A stretch of 64,000 bases of DNA, from NCBI GenBank assembly GCA_000149265.1, contig CH003025.1, forward strand, positions 275,657 through 339,656, in the 5' to 3' direction. Source of the stretch: Ciona savignyi. Its lineage: Eukaryota > Chordata > Ascidiacea > Phlebobranchia > Cionidae. The position numbers and the translations under genes are program-made. Every line of letters starts with the position of its first letter. Position 1 is the first letter of the stretch. Below are positions 1-12,019 of this stretch, piece by piece. The notes beneath the pieces are model-generated. The model saw only the letters and a list, made by a program, of their open reading frames with translations, did no database searches and had not been told where the DNA came from.

Positions 1-348
1 CCGGATTTTCAGTCATGTAAAATCTTATATAATACCTGTATAATTTGCTTAGTGTATATGTATAAAAAAGAAAAAGACTATCTTAATTAAAGTAGTGCTT
101 TATATAAAAAAATATATATAGTTTTATATAATATGGTAAACCTATTTTATTGTATTTCTTTGAAAAAGTGTCAGTATAACAGAAACACCATTGGAAAACC
201 CGTGTCCCCAGTCTGGTCATCTGAGTTTGGGTTCAGTTGATATTTACTAAATAATCTATTCAATGCTCACGATTGTATACCAAACTCAATTATGTAATAT
301 GTCGAAGATGGGACTTAATCAAATTCTATTAAAATATCGCCTGTTTAC
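1..348. other. AT-rich sequence left of the first SINE
   Basis: No coding exon, RNA gene or recognisable repeat is seen here. The stretch lies downstream of the last Tbx20 exon that I could find, so it is either Tbx20 intron or 3' flank. The missing C-terminal exons of Tbx20 were looked for on the minus strand and not found. Confidence 0.5.
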
Positions 349-349
349 A

Positions 350-468
350 GATAGGATAGGATAGGATAGAATATTCATGTTTATCCCCGTGAGTGGGAAA
401 ACTCAATGTACGTTAACACACGGACAATAGTCAGATCACCTCGCGCCCACCGTCGGGTTGCTGACGCT
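350..468 (-). repeat. SINE-A copy, 3' part only
   Basis: This is the reverse complement of the 3' half of the commonest SINE in the window (SINE-A). The (TATCC)n tail reads as GGATA repeats at 350-369, followed by the conserved 3' body with its run of C/T-rich motifs. The tRNA-like head is absent, as expected for a 5'-truncated copy. Confidence 0.8.
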
Positions 469-950
469 ATTTAGATATATAAAAGCTGCCAGAAATTGTG
501 TGGTCATTTGGTAGGCATTTGGTGAATTTTTACTTTCGAAGCTTTCGAGTTTTAAGTCAGACATTTTCTTAAACTTAGCACCACTATAAGCATATATGAC
601 GATGCTTCTTTATCTGGTTTTAAAACTCAGTAGGCTGTACGAATTGATCACACAAAGCAATTGAACGAAATCCTTTCGGTTTAAAACTACAAGATGCCAT
701 ACACCGTGACTCTACAAGTCTTGTAGGAGCATGTAAGCAAAAAGTTTATAGCTTCGCCAAAGGCTTATTGAAATTAACCTTTTCTATTTTTTATTAAAAA
801 AATTAACTGCAACACTAAAAGTGACCGTTTGGTCAAATGGTAATGGGACCGATTCAAATACGGCCTACCATTTGAAAACACACCTAATGATTAAAAATCA
901 GCACGAAATTAACACCTGGCGCAGTAACAAAATGACCATTAATTAGTTAC

Positions 951-3900
951 CGTTCAAATTCGTTCATTCTTGAAGAATCCCGGAAGCCCTTTGCGAACGG
1001 GTTGCTGTCAATTTTAAGTCGCGTGATCTGGAAAACAATAGGACAAGTTTTGGTCATCATTGATCGCATATGTCCTGCCGAATTCATTTTTGGGACGTTT
1101 TTGTCTAAACGCGTCGAATTCAGTTTTAGGACTTTTTGTCTAAAGTAAAAACAGAATAATCAGGTTATTCTGTTTGTTAAAACAGAGCAATGATTGGTAA
1201 ACCCCATTTTATATTATCACACTGAAAATGAACAACAAAATGTATTTCAATTTATTTTAAACTATTAAAACTGTACTATTAGAAGTACAAAACAAACAAA
1301 ATGATTTTAAAAACTACGTTTTTAGTTTATAAACAATTATTTATAACAGAAAGTTGAGGATATATGTGTTTTCGGTGGTGATAGTACTTTAATTACGGAC
1401 AATCGACTGGTACCGTGTGCCTGCAGCCGGATAGCCTTTCAGACGAAGGGTTGCAGGTGCGAAACTGGTTGCTAGCTAGACAGTTGTGTCCTTGGGCAAG
1501 ACACTTAACGGACATTGCCTGAACCCAGTGGCTTAATGGGTTCTACTAAATTAAAGGAACGAGTGAATAATATACAACACACTGCAATAGCTGTGGTACC
1601 CGGCGGTGGGCGCAGGGCATCTGACGATTGCCTGTGTGTTCACCCCCTTTGTTTTCCCAATAACGGGGCTAAACATGAATATCCTATTCCTATATTTCAT
1701 TGTGTTAAGTATTTTTAAAATTGCAATTTCAACCACCCAATTAAACCAAATTACTCACGAGTTGATTTTGGTAGGCTGTGACCGCAGTGAACTGAGTCTC
1801 GGGGAATATAAAGGTTTTGTATTGTTCCTTGGTTAGCCTGGACAGATCTGTGTCGTCGCCATCCTTCCGTATGACGTGGATCCGCGGTTGGTACTTGTGC
1901 ATCGAGTTCAGAATCACCTGAGTTTAAATGCAGTGTGATATTACCCGTTTTAATTTTTTCCATATATAACCATACGTGCAATGTCGAATGTTACATTATT
2001 TTTTCAGGCAATTGCCGAATATTTGTTTTTCACCGGTAAATTTCCAGTGTGAATCTTTTAAATAAACGAATATAAAATTGTTTTCTTTTGTGTTTTAGTT
2101 AATTTCTGTTTGTAAGGTAGTTGCATTTAATTTTTAATTTTTTAATTTGTGTATTTTTATTTAATTTGTTAAACAAGTTTATTGGTATAGATTTATTAAA
2201 AATGATATGTTAAGAATATAGATAAAATAAAAGTTTTATATAAGGATATTGGAATGCCAATTGCCAGAACGTATAATAAGAACAAACTATAGTCGGTAAA
2301 ATGTAGAAAGTTAGTTCCAACAACCTGGCTTAAAGCACCCGTGGCAACGTTTGGTAAAAATTATGGTAAATTATACAACCACCAACATGTCACCAATATC
2401 AATCGATCGAAAGTGGCAAAAAATTAATTTAAGTGTCAACAGGCCAAGGCCGGTGCATAAAAGGAAATATATGCCTTGTTCGGTCGAAATACTTTTTTCT
2501 ATTTTTCGGCACGGCTGCTAAAAATAAGTATAATGGGTTTATTTTAATTTTGAGCAAAATCGGTTTCACCTGAGAGGTGATATTGATTTTTTAATCTTTT
2601 GTTTAGTCAATTTAAGTCATTATGAACGAATACAAGGGGTGCATATTGAATACCCTGACTGTTTCCGTCAACGCGCGTGGAATCAGCTCTTGCTAAGTGA
2701 ACTCTCTCGGTAAGGAATGGATACAGCTAGTCGTGTACGAACAACACTTAGATTTTTTCGGACCAAATTCTGCGCATTGGAGTAAATTTGTAATTTGCTT
2801 TATTATTTATTGAATCAGTTTTTTATGATACACTACTACTGCTAGGTATAGGTACTTAAAAAGTACTATCCCCTTTTTTGTGTGTCATTAAAATAAGCTA
2901 AAAAAATAGCAAAATATATAAATCACTTTTCGACTATTTAACTTAAACACATACTAGTAACTAAATTCCTATACCTTATACATATTTCCGTTATTTTATT
3001 TAATAGACCACTGGTTACCCCGATTACGTTTGGAATCTCGAAATCACCTTGTTATTCGTATATTGCAATGTTAAATGGGCTGATTTCGTATCCTTATGAG
3101 CAAATAGATTGCATTATTACGTCAGTGGGCTTTTAACAATCGATCATCCGCGTCACTTATTCCATACTTGAACTTCGTTACACAGCATCTCATTTGTCAT
3201 CCGCTATCTCCGCCGTTGACAATCGAATACTTTGTGACGTCACAATTTCTAACCAGTTGCCTACATTTAGAACAAGGCGGCAAGATAAAATAGGGACTCG
3301 CGAATTTTTAGATTAGTTATTTACACCATTTTATTATTTAATTACAACTGCTTTCTTATTACAAAAATATCCGGGGTGATTTTTATTCTTATTGATTATG
3401 ACAAGAGCATAACGGAAAGATAGGTTATATTATTTAAACTATAGTATGTTCTTATATTTAATTTTATAAAAAAAATTTTTGATTGCGGACCTTTAAAATT
3501 GGAAAAATGCTTTACGGGCAGATCCTGATTTGCTTTAAAGAGCACATTGTAACGTTTTCTGTATCGTATTTTCCTTCTGTTTTTTGCTTTACACAACATA
3601 TTGGAATGAGTCACAAACAAACTCTCTATCGGTGAAATTGTTGGTTTTAATGACACAGATGCGAAGCGATGATTTTTTATTCGATTGCCATACACCGCAA
3701 TACCACAGCATCACAGAGAAACATAAAAGTAGCATAAAATAATACCTTAATAACTAAAAAAACAAAACGAAAGTATGACTTATCAAGCAACTGAACAAAA
3801 AAAGTCAATTTAGCTTTAGAACACGGTCAATGAGTCATGACAGCCTTTCGCTGATATACATAATTGCATATTCGCCTTGTTCCTTCAACATCAACTCAAT

Positions 3901-6900
3901 AAATTGCAGGATTCCAATACATCTTGGCCACAACAAAGACTTTTTGTGTTACTTTACCGAACATGTATATTCTATACTAAGCTTTACGATAGGACAGGAT
4001 ATTCATGTTTTTTGGTTGCTCCGAAGAGACAACAGATCACAGACGGGATCATTCTTCCTGATATAGATAAAGATAAGCATAAGTGGAAGCAATTAATCAT
4101 GTTGCGGGAGTTCGAGGCCCGAGTCGGTTAAAGTGTTAAGTCGTTAACATCGACGTACATAGATAAACCTTATGCTCAAGGTCGGCCCTATCAGAAGCAT
4201 GCTATGGTTACACACACATTTATAGCAACTGGATTTGTACTGTCTTCGGTGATTCCTATACTGCCTTGTCTACTCCAAGATCCGTTGATTGTACTTACTT
4301 CTTTGCTACCATACCATGCTCCCGTTGTAGCACAAGAGTCAGTACAGCTTTAAAGTTAAACGGTTGTGCACTGTCGAACGCATACAAGATAATAAATACT
4401 GATAGTTATAAACCCGGTAATCTCCGCAACCCGCCAAGGCATTTCGACGGAACGGTTTATAAATATGTAATATATCCAACGCCGGTGCCAGTCGTGCTTG
4501 GTCACAGCTCTCGTCGGAAAACAAATGTACACAGCCGATTGATGTGATTATAACCTAACTTAGTGTGACTATACCTTGATGGTAAGCAATTAATATAAAA
4601 CTCTAATATTACAGCTGCGATCCGTCGCCTTTATCGGTCTCATTGATCCCATATGTTAGTCGAATTAAAATGGCTGCACTCACAAAAGCGATTTCAGCAG
4701 CAGAAAATTGCGAATTACATATCATGTTCAAAAAGGAAGTGTTTGTGGATAGTCAATTTTATAAAGGAAAACAATTTCACGCTTAAAACATTATAGATGC
4801 TTTATTTTGTAGCGAATAACCGCCGACCAAATAAGGTTTAATGCTAAATACCGTAAAAACTCTGTTTAAACGCCAAGTCTATTTTGGCACCACCTCTAAT
4901 AGAACGACACTATAAAGAAAGTGTTAAATGTAGAGATGGCGTATAACCAATTAAGACCTCGATGTGCGACAGGATGTGACAAGTGGTACCCTCCATGAGT
5001 CAGTGTTTTTAAACGTTTACTGAGTAAGTGTTTTACTGAGTAGCAATGGTGGTTATTCCCCAATGTTTGCTTTGTGAAATAAAGGTGTTGATTGTGCATC
5101 TGCTAGCTGTTTTGTTAGGAAAAAGTTGACGATGTACGGAGGGGTATGGGCTTGAAAAAAAATAAAATTTTGGAGGGTTTTGAGTTTAGGTTGCAGATCC
5201 AAGCTTGAATTTTAAATTGTGAAAAAATCTAAGACTTCCTATGTGAGGATTTTGAGTGGCAGCCGTTTCTGTGAGGTCAGTTTGCATTGGAGAGATGGGG
5301 GAGAATAATTAGTTGAACGCCTCCTATAGCATCACCCTTTAATTAAACGCCAACTCTAATAAACCGCCATTCATTATTCTATTTGTTATTTATTATTTTA
5401 ATTAGTATTTAAAGGTTTCCTACATCATTTTTTATTACTCACCAGTAAATGTGTAACGTTTGATTTTTTATTGTTTACATATGTTGGGTGTTAACTGTAA
5501 AATGTAAAACACTATAGGGAAAGGGTTGAAAAAGGTTTGGTGTTAAGGTAAATACAGTTTTCTAAATATATACAGTTTCGTTTTTAAAACTTCTGCGCTA
5601 AACCACACATTTATATACGGTCATTGCGCTATAGACCAACACCTTTACTCACGTGACTATTTTGATCGAGTTCGTTGTTGGTAAGCTTCAGCTTCTCGAA
5701 TGAGCACATTTGCTTGCACACTTGAGCGCCTCCTAACGGTGAGTCCGGATGCACGTAGAGTCGAGGTTGAAGTGGGGGGTCTGCCTTTCCTGCGTTAGAT
5801 TGTTTTTGAAATTGTTTTTATCGAAATTGTTTTGTTTTGTTACTGAGTGGTAAGAGGGGATGTGTGATTTGTACCCTAAAGGGGGAATCCCCGTACAATC
5901 CTTGTAATTTGTCGGATAACCCGGGAGAATTATTTATATTGAAGCGATTCTTCCTGGTAAACCGGTGTTAAAGAATTCATCACTGCTTTAGCCAAAACAC
6001 TCGTGTTCGCGATACACTTACGAATGATATTACAGTGGTTTGAATTTGGTACAGATATTGGTTAAAGTACAACCAATCAACCCTCGCTGTATCGTTAAAG
6101 TAATGTCCAGCATGTCGATTTTAGTCATGATGACAAAAATAGGTTTAATATGATGGTTGTTGCTGTAAGAAGCTTCCTTATTGTCCGGCCGCATATAGAA
6201 CCATCATTTAACTTGTTGGTTTTTTAGGTAAAGGGTTGTAAAATTGAAACCAGCCGCCTACCGAGTCTCACTTTTCCTGAATTATTCAAGTTATAGTGGA
6301 TATCGTCCCAAGCAAACGGATTAATAGATTGAACCAAAATAAAAGCAAATGGATTAATAGATGGATTAATAGATTGAACAATAAAAAACAATAATCATAT
6401 ACAATAAACTACGGCATCTCTGGCAATGTAACGGTAAGCATTTCCTGTTTCCTTTGCCGTCATTCTCATGGAGAATACATAAACCTTTTGCAATCTTTAA
6501 TCTTGTGTTTAAATATTGTTTCTTTAATACAATGCAGATATAACGTACCGGCGACCAACCAGCTGGATCTGTGGTAGGCGTATCTATACCGCTTGTTATC
6601 CACGGGCACTATATCCATGACCACCATGTACTTCTCATTGATATCGGCTTTGCAAAACGAAACTCGAACTGTGGGGAACATCCGTCTGCAGGTTGAAACT
6701 AAGGGTTAGTTATGTGTACTTTCGTTTGGCCGAGTTGTTAGCGCGACCGATATACATATACCGACTCATATATATATTAAAACGGCCCAAGTGACGTCCC
6801 CTATCTTGATTCGAAACTTGTCGGTAATAAAAGGTTAGTTATGCGGTACATTGATTAGTTCTGCGGTACATTGTTGCATAAAATGGTGGACGTGTTAATT

Positions 6901-7876
6901 TAAAAAACTGACCTGGGTAGGGTTAACAATTATATGATTATTACACAGACATTCGTCAGACCACCGCACCGGCCCTTTAGCCAAAGTACCAGAATACTAA
7001 CGTGTAATATTTTTGATTGTGCATCTATGCTTCAGATTTTGTAATATTGTTGTTCATTCCGTTTTAAAACATAATCGGGTTTTTATTTTGAACAAATAAT
7101 GGGCAATTATAATCTTTGTTTGGGAATATAGTTGTAATATCCATGCCGTTTTTTAGTACAGGTTGTTGCTTTTATAATTCATTTCTTAGTATGACAATAA
7201 ATTTATTATTGTTCTTATATAAAATAATATGTCATGTGATTAAATAAATTAATATTTTAACATCGACGATTGGAAAGGTCTAATTCGAATATTGGTTTTG
7301 TAAAATCATTCAGTACATTTATCGTGTACAGAGTATACATACGTTTACATTGTCCATTACCTTCCAGATTTCGTTATAATCATTTCGGTTCCGAGTTCGT
7401 GGAACTTTGCCCAAAGATCTTTTGTTTCTAATACACATTTCAAATCGACTAAAGACGGGTGACTTGGTTTGGTGGACGGCGCCAGCTCTTCGGGCGCGAT
7501 AATCGTTTTCCAGCGGGCTTTCGAGGTCCGATTTCCCGTCGCGCGTGGCCCGTGTGGTCTCGGTACTTGATTTTTGCAGCTTTTCAATTAATAAGGTTGA
7601 ATAATGGTAAAATATTTTAAATTGAAACCAGAAAGCGCAGAGGAAAATCGATATGTAGGAAATGGAAAGTAGTTCGGCCATACTGTCAAAAACAAACATT
7701 TTATTGTTGAAATGTTTTATACCTTTTTGGAAGTCCCTGGGAGCTGCTTCCTCCTCCTTAATTTCACAAATCGTGGTTGGTTTGTCACATGAAATCAACG
7801 ACTCAATGGAAAACGCGTTGGCTCGTGACGACATTTTTGCGAGAGCATTCGGAGTTTCATCACTTTCCAGACTCAT
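951..7876 (-). CDS. Tbx20: T-box transcription factor Tbx20 (exons 1-6, 3' end outside window)
   Basis: DNA-binding nuclear regulator of the Tbx1/20 group, known in chordates for heart and cranial motor neuron development. Exons (minus): 7723-7876, 7361-7565, 6549-6685, 5653-5789, 1759-1917, 951-1027. All borders are GT-AG and the phases join, giving 289 codons plus two bases. Residues 22-29 (FSIESLIS) match the engrailed-homology-1 motif that recruits Groucho and stand where Tbx20 has it. The T-box runs from about residue 97 to the end: [20 protein letters not shown], then [66 protein letters not shown] and [12 protein letters not shown]. The HRSSWLVAG and [10 protein letters not shown] blocks favour Tbx20 over other T-box classes. 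The start is the first ATG, giving the Tbx20-like [10 protein letters not shown]-terminus. Exon 6 ends at a donor (phase 2), so C-terminal exons lie to the left, probably outside the window. Intron 4 is unusually long (3.7 kb). Family call is firm; exact borders are predictions. Confidence 0.93.
1411..1695 (+). repeat. SINE-A copy, nearly full length
   Basis: The copy has a tRNA-like promoter segment with a B-box-like GGTTGCAGGTGCGAAACTGG, the CTAGCTAG linker, the conserved TTGGGCAAGACACTTAACGG block, the middle body and the tail-proximal ACGGGG..AAACATGAATATCC. It lies antisense in Tbx20 intron 5, between exons 6 and 5. Short open frames across it are SINE sequence, not genes. Confidence 0.85.
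1918..4933. other. Tbx20 intron 4, no recognised element
   Basis: AT-rich sequence without an exon that I could support on either strand. A short ATG frame at 4670-4785 on the plus strand lacks any recognisable similarity. This large intron could hold regulatory DNA, but nothing in it is diagnostic by eye. Confidence 0.4.
4934..5325 (+). mobile_element. MITE-C copy 1, internally deleted
   Basis: Non-autonomous DNA element seen four times in the window (also 15285-15751, 34040-34501, 35314-35775). The ends are imperfect inverted repeats: AGATGGCGTATAACCAATTA at the left and the complement of AGGAGGCGTTCAACTAATTA at the right, 15 of 20 matching. This copy lacks about 90 bp that the others carry around 5070. 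No transposase is encoded. It lies in Tbx20 intron 4. Confidence 0.8.
6314..6385. repeat. Short minisatellite
   Basis: Imperfect tandem repeats of GGATTAATAGAT(TGAAC), four to five units, in the intron downstream of Tbx20 exon 3. Probably neutral. Confidence 0.6.
6722..6818 (+). repeat. SINE-B / tRNA(Ser/Leu)-like repeat
   Basis: An A-box-like TGGCCGAGTTGTTAGCGCG is followed by a variable-arm-like AT stretch and a B-box-like GATTCGAAACT. The layout resembles class II tRNAs (Ser/Leu). Two relatives lie at 15820-15915 and 30844-30968. The stems do not fold as a working tRNA, so it is called a tRNA-derived repeat. It lies in the Tbx20 intron between exons 3 and 2. Confidence 0.6.
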
Positions 7877-10433
7877 CTTTATCTAAATTTCTCCTAAACG
7901 CTGTAGATTACAGCGACACGATGGATTTAGTTTAAAACTAGGAAACGAACGTATCTTTTTTGTTTCCCTAACAAATAGTTGAAAATGCGATTAAAAATCG
8001 TCCGGGATTTTTTAGAAATAGATAACGCTTGTAAATTTGGATCTTAACAATTTAAACGTGTGCGATATTAACAAACATATCGCCATAACTTGTTTTAACG
8101 AAAGTCCTCGAATACGTATAAATACTTATTTTTTTAAAAATTTTATGACTGATTTTTTTTAAATGTTACTTATATATTTTCGAATTTTTACTTGAAATTT
8201 TCGAAATATTTAAACCACGTGGTAATATGACAAAAATTAAATTTCCCCAAATTGACAAAATATACGACAAATTCCCTATATAAGCTAATATTCTTTTGTT
8301 GCTAAGTTATCTGTTTCTAGAAATATTTTTGTTATCATAATGATGCTTAATAATTACGTTTATTATAAAACTCTTTTATTTCCTAAAGCGTTTTGTATTC
8401 TCAGTAAAACCACTTTGATACGAAATCCGGAATTTTAAAGCGACTGTAAAACATTCTATTATTTTATTCACACTTGCAGAAACTTTAGGCGCGACTGAGT
8501 AGTGCCTGCAACTATATTTAAATTCTCTGTTTCAAAACCTTTTTTAAATGATTTTTAATCTTCGAAATATTTCTGTCAAAATAGCTACAGCCGCTGGATC
8601 CAAAACGAACCTCTTCTCCGTGCAACAGGACCCAACTACGCCGTCTCTATAATGCTTCAGTTGTCGCCATTTTGAAAGGTAATTGCATTAGCTCGGGTTC
8701 TAGCGCCGACTAAATTCGCATTAAGCTGACGCAGCGTCGGCACTACAGGTTATCGTCTATATTCCGATTGGATGCGCTTAACCCGTCTTAACCGCTGGTT
8801 TTCAGATAAATATACAAAATTGAAATTGTCCAAGGAAAATTTAAAGATTTTCCGTTGTTCACTGAAAAATACAAGAAACAGGAAAATTATTAAAATGATA
8901 AAATTAAACGTGCTTTTTGCAGGTATTTTTGCAGCAGGCTTTTCGTTCATAGAAAAAAAGCCAAACAAACTATCTATTTAATGCGTGGACAATTATTAAT
9001 ATCGAGTCTTCTGTTCTTAAACACGATTTTATTAGTCATGAGACTAATCACGTTATCAAGCGAATGCAAGCTAAATCATAAATGGAGATTGTTTTTTTCA
9101 TTCCGGGATGGGGTAACGGAGATGGCGTTCTGAAATCTGAAGATTACCTCGTGCTCAGGTGATGGCGAGGAGTCGCATACGCGTTTTACCATTTTGAAAA
9201 CTCAAATTTGCCACAATGCACACACACTGTAAGGTACGTCCTACTTTAAATACTGGTTTAAAAATTAAGGTTATAATTTTAAATAAAACAAAACAAAGTC
9301 CATATTATTAAACTTTTTCATTTTGAGACGTTTTCGGAAGTATAGTTTATTCCAATTTTCAATCGATAAATTTGAAAATATAATTAAGTATTTTCGAAAA
9401 CGTTTTAAAATATATTTGCGTATTGTTTTTCTCAAAATAACGTACAAAACCATGCATTGTGATTCAAAGTTTATCATTTTAGTTTTAATTTAGCAACAAA
9501 AAGAAGTACAGTAACTTTACAAATACACAACTTACAGGCTTTTTAAGTCAAATTTTGAGTATAAGTTTGTAGAATATTGCTTAGGTGTGCAAAGGGCATA
9601 AATGAACCCGTATGCAATAGGTTCTTTGGGAAGTGGTTTACGTTATGTTCAAGATTTTGTAACGTTTTTTTGTAATTTTATTTTTTTCATATATTTTCCC
9701 TATGTCCTATCTTTTTAACCCTAGCATAACAGGCCCCCTAGTTTTGTCGTTTTTATGCACTGACTGCATGCGCATTGGTCGCGTCAACGTTCGATTACGC
9801 GAACGTTTAAAAATGTCTGGCTCTCTACCGCCTACTTGCAGAAATAGAGAATATATTTTTCAATGAACACAGTCGAAAATGTAAACACATATTTTATTAA
9901 AAAATAAAAAAAATATGAAGAAAAGAACGATACAAATGAAGCGTAAAACGTATTTTGATAACGGCAAAGGTACAAATGAGAATACTCGGTAATGCGGAAT
10001 AAATATGTGAAGAAAGAACCCGTGATCACAGTCGAGGTTTAGAATATTTTACAGTGAAGTTATGTTTGGCAAGACGGTTGCAAAACGGTTAGTTAGTATA
10101 AAATTGGGTCCAAATATAAACAAACACCCTCAGTTTAGTACTAATCTAATGTTTACGAATGTAAGGCGTTGATATAAATAAGAATAAAAGGCAAATAGGA
10201 AAGGGGCCAGAAGTTATACTAATTTTTTTGTGTGAAATGAGATTATGCAATGGGTTCATTTTCCGTTTAACAGAAAATAGATTATGTTGTCGTCAAGCCA
10301 ATACTGCACATAATTATAACACCGTCACAATATTACTTAAAAATAAAATAGGAAATCAAAAAATAGAAAAATTTCAATGACAAACAAGAGGTTTTGGATG
10401 GGTATCAAAACAGATGAACCATTTGGGATTTCT
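7877..10433. promoter_or_regulatory. Tbx20 upstream region
   Basis: Intergenic DNA between the Tbx20 start codon and the IL-17 stop codon; both genes run on the minus strand. It must hold the Tbx20 promoter, but no clear TATA box close to the start was found. Its notable structure is the long hairpin at 9320-9411, listed separately. Short open frames here have no recognisable similarity. Confidence 0.4.
9320..9411. other. Long imperfect hairpin
   Basis: Two arms of about 44 nt can pair across a loop of roughly nine bases. The outer arms (9320-9342 and 9389-9411) match at 20 of 23 positions. The inner arms end in a perfect TTTTCAA/TTGAAAA pairing around 9357-9377. The length is in the range of a microRNA precursor, but a foldback transposon remnant fits equally well. 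Confidence 0.45.
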
Positions 10434-11860
10434 TCAGAATATAGGAATATCGCATCGGCATCCCACATGAGTCAATGCAACGGACCTCACCAACCTGTTC
10501 CTCGCGTTAAGTCGTTTCACTGGAACGTTAAGTGGGATTCGCACGCTGGCCAGGTTTTCATTCAACTGAAGCGTGGTCATGCTGTAGCATCCCTGACACA
10601 GGCATTCGCTGTCTGGCAGAATCTCAGGGGACCTGAAAGCGTAAAGTAAAATATAAGAAAAGGTATAATGTGAGTGTGCGCGAATTTTTATCCTGAAATG
10701 CACATTTTAAAAGGACAGTTTGGTCATTGCAACGCTCGACATTCGGTTCTGGGATTTCATAGCGCAGACATACATATGTTTCCAGTTTGGTAAAGGTTCA
10801 AAGAGCTATTATTGGTCTCGGTATCTTCACCCAATACCAGACTATGCATTAACTTTTGTTTCATACGAGATCTTGACAAGAAATGAATGACAAATCACCG
10901 ATATTTCAGTTGCTGCTACAACTTCCATCGGTGTAAATTGAAGATCGCAAAAATATAAAATCAAAAGTTCATAGATTTATTTAAAATCTCACCTTCTTCT
11001 GTCCCGGTTGATGACCATTTTCCACGGCGACAAGCTTCTGGACCTGACTCGACCGTCGCGAAGACTCTTCGCTCTGTTGAACACGCTCGGGCACTCTAGC
11101 GACCTCTTCTGTCTAGAGTTGGAATTGATTCGAACCGGGGTTCCGTCGGTCACGTCGATGACGTCAAAATTTTTGGCGTATTCTGTGTCGTTCAATATCC
11201 GGGCGTAGTCGTGATTGAACTCAACGCAGAGCTGGTCGTCGCCGCACAGTTCACTGCAGATAAAGGTCAATGAATAAAAAAAAAACAGGAAATTAGCTAC
11301 AAACTAGTGATAAAGTAAAATTATTATAAAATTGAAAGACCAAACATATTTAAAAAAACATTAATTATGTTTGGTTTCACTACGTACCGTACTTTAAATT
11401 GTAAAAATATTTCATTATCTATTTAACAATAGACTAATACAATGGATTTAAAACGAGACCTTGTATCAGTTACCATAAGGGAAATACCCATTCAGGACAA
11501 AACCCTTTAAATAGTTATTCGCAAGACAATAATTACAACCTAGGTCAATCGCCATCTAAGACAATCGATTCAGTTGACGTATTTTATATCATACGTAAAG
11601 TGGCATACACCGAAGGCCTAAAGGTGGTATACATGAATATATATGGGCTATTCATTATTACAGCAAAATTACTGTTTGGTTTGACTATTTCAGCACAGTA
11701 CAAACACAACCTACATTATTTGCTCCAAGGTCGGCACCGATTCCTTTATAAGCTTTGGCAAACCATCCACAATTTCGTATTTCAGCAGGTCGCTGACAAC
11801 TGTTCCACACTGTACCAGTTCCATTAGGCACAGAGATGCAACTGCGAAGAACACGTTCAT
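10434..11860 (-). CDS. Interleukin-17 family cytokine
   Basis: Secreted cystine-knot cytokine of the IL-17 family. Exons (minus): 11715-11860, 10993-11253, 10434-10632, all GT-AG with matching phases; 606 nt, 201 residues. Residues 1-20 (MNVFFAVASLCLMELVQCGT) form a signal peptide. A dibasic RQKR at 96-99 precedes SLECPSVF and would free a mature chain of about 102 residues. The signature RSLSPWKMVINRD corresponds to the RSTSPWNLHRNED motif of vertebrate IL-17. Cysteines 146 and 151 and the pair C194/C196 (GCRC) occupy the positions of the two IL-17 fold disulfides; C103 and C148 are extra. The start is the ATG that opens the signal peptide. Which of the several Ciona IL-17 paralogues this is cannot be told by eye. 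The gene is upstream of Tbx20 on the same strand, 2.6 kb apart. Confidence 0.9.
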
Positions 11861-12011
11861 TTTGCTTGATTTTCGGTGCATGTTGATACGTATCTTAGGT
11901 TATTAACGGTTAAGTTCTATTGCAATTGAAAACCGATTTAAACTGTAAGACCCTTTTAGTTAGTCTCTATATTGAAGTTAGATTGAATGATAACCGTAAA
12001 ACGCCACCGCA

Positions 12012-12019
12012 TATATATA
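12012..12019 (-). promoter_or_regulatory. Candidate TATA box of the IL-17 gene
   Basis: TATATATA lies 152 bp upstream of the IL-17 start codon, in a suitable place for a core promoter. AT-rich octamers are common here, so support is weak. Confidence 0.3.

Noticed and set aside
1515-1836. Overlapping open frames on both strands
   Set aside because: They are a SINE-A copy running into the antisense of Tbx20 exon 5. Similar frames recur at other SINE copies (56466-56690, 61527-61823).
3985-4010. SINE-A tail-like GATAGGACAGGATATTCATG
   Set aside because: Only about 20 bp match and no SINE body follows; it could be chance.
4670-4785. Short plus-strand ATG frame (37 codons) in Tbx20 intron 4
   Set aside because: No similarity, no splice context and no Kozak or conservation evidence available.
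7319-7876. 185-codon minus frame read as one continuous protein
   Set aside because: Only its first 51 codons are Tbx20 exon 1. The T-box residues lie in another frame after a short intron (7566-7722), so the continuous frame is not the product.
10377-10649. 90-codon plus frame
   Set aside because: It is the antisense shadow of IL-17 exon 3, whose cysteine pattern and splice borders support the minus strand.
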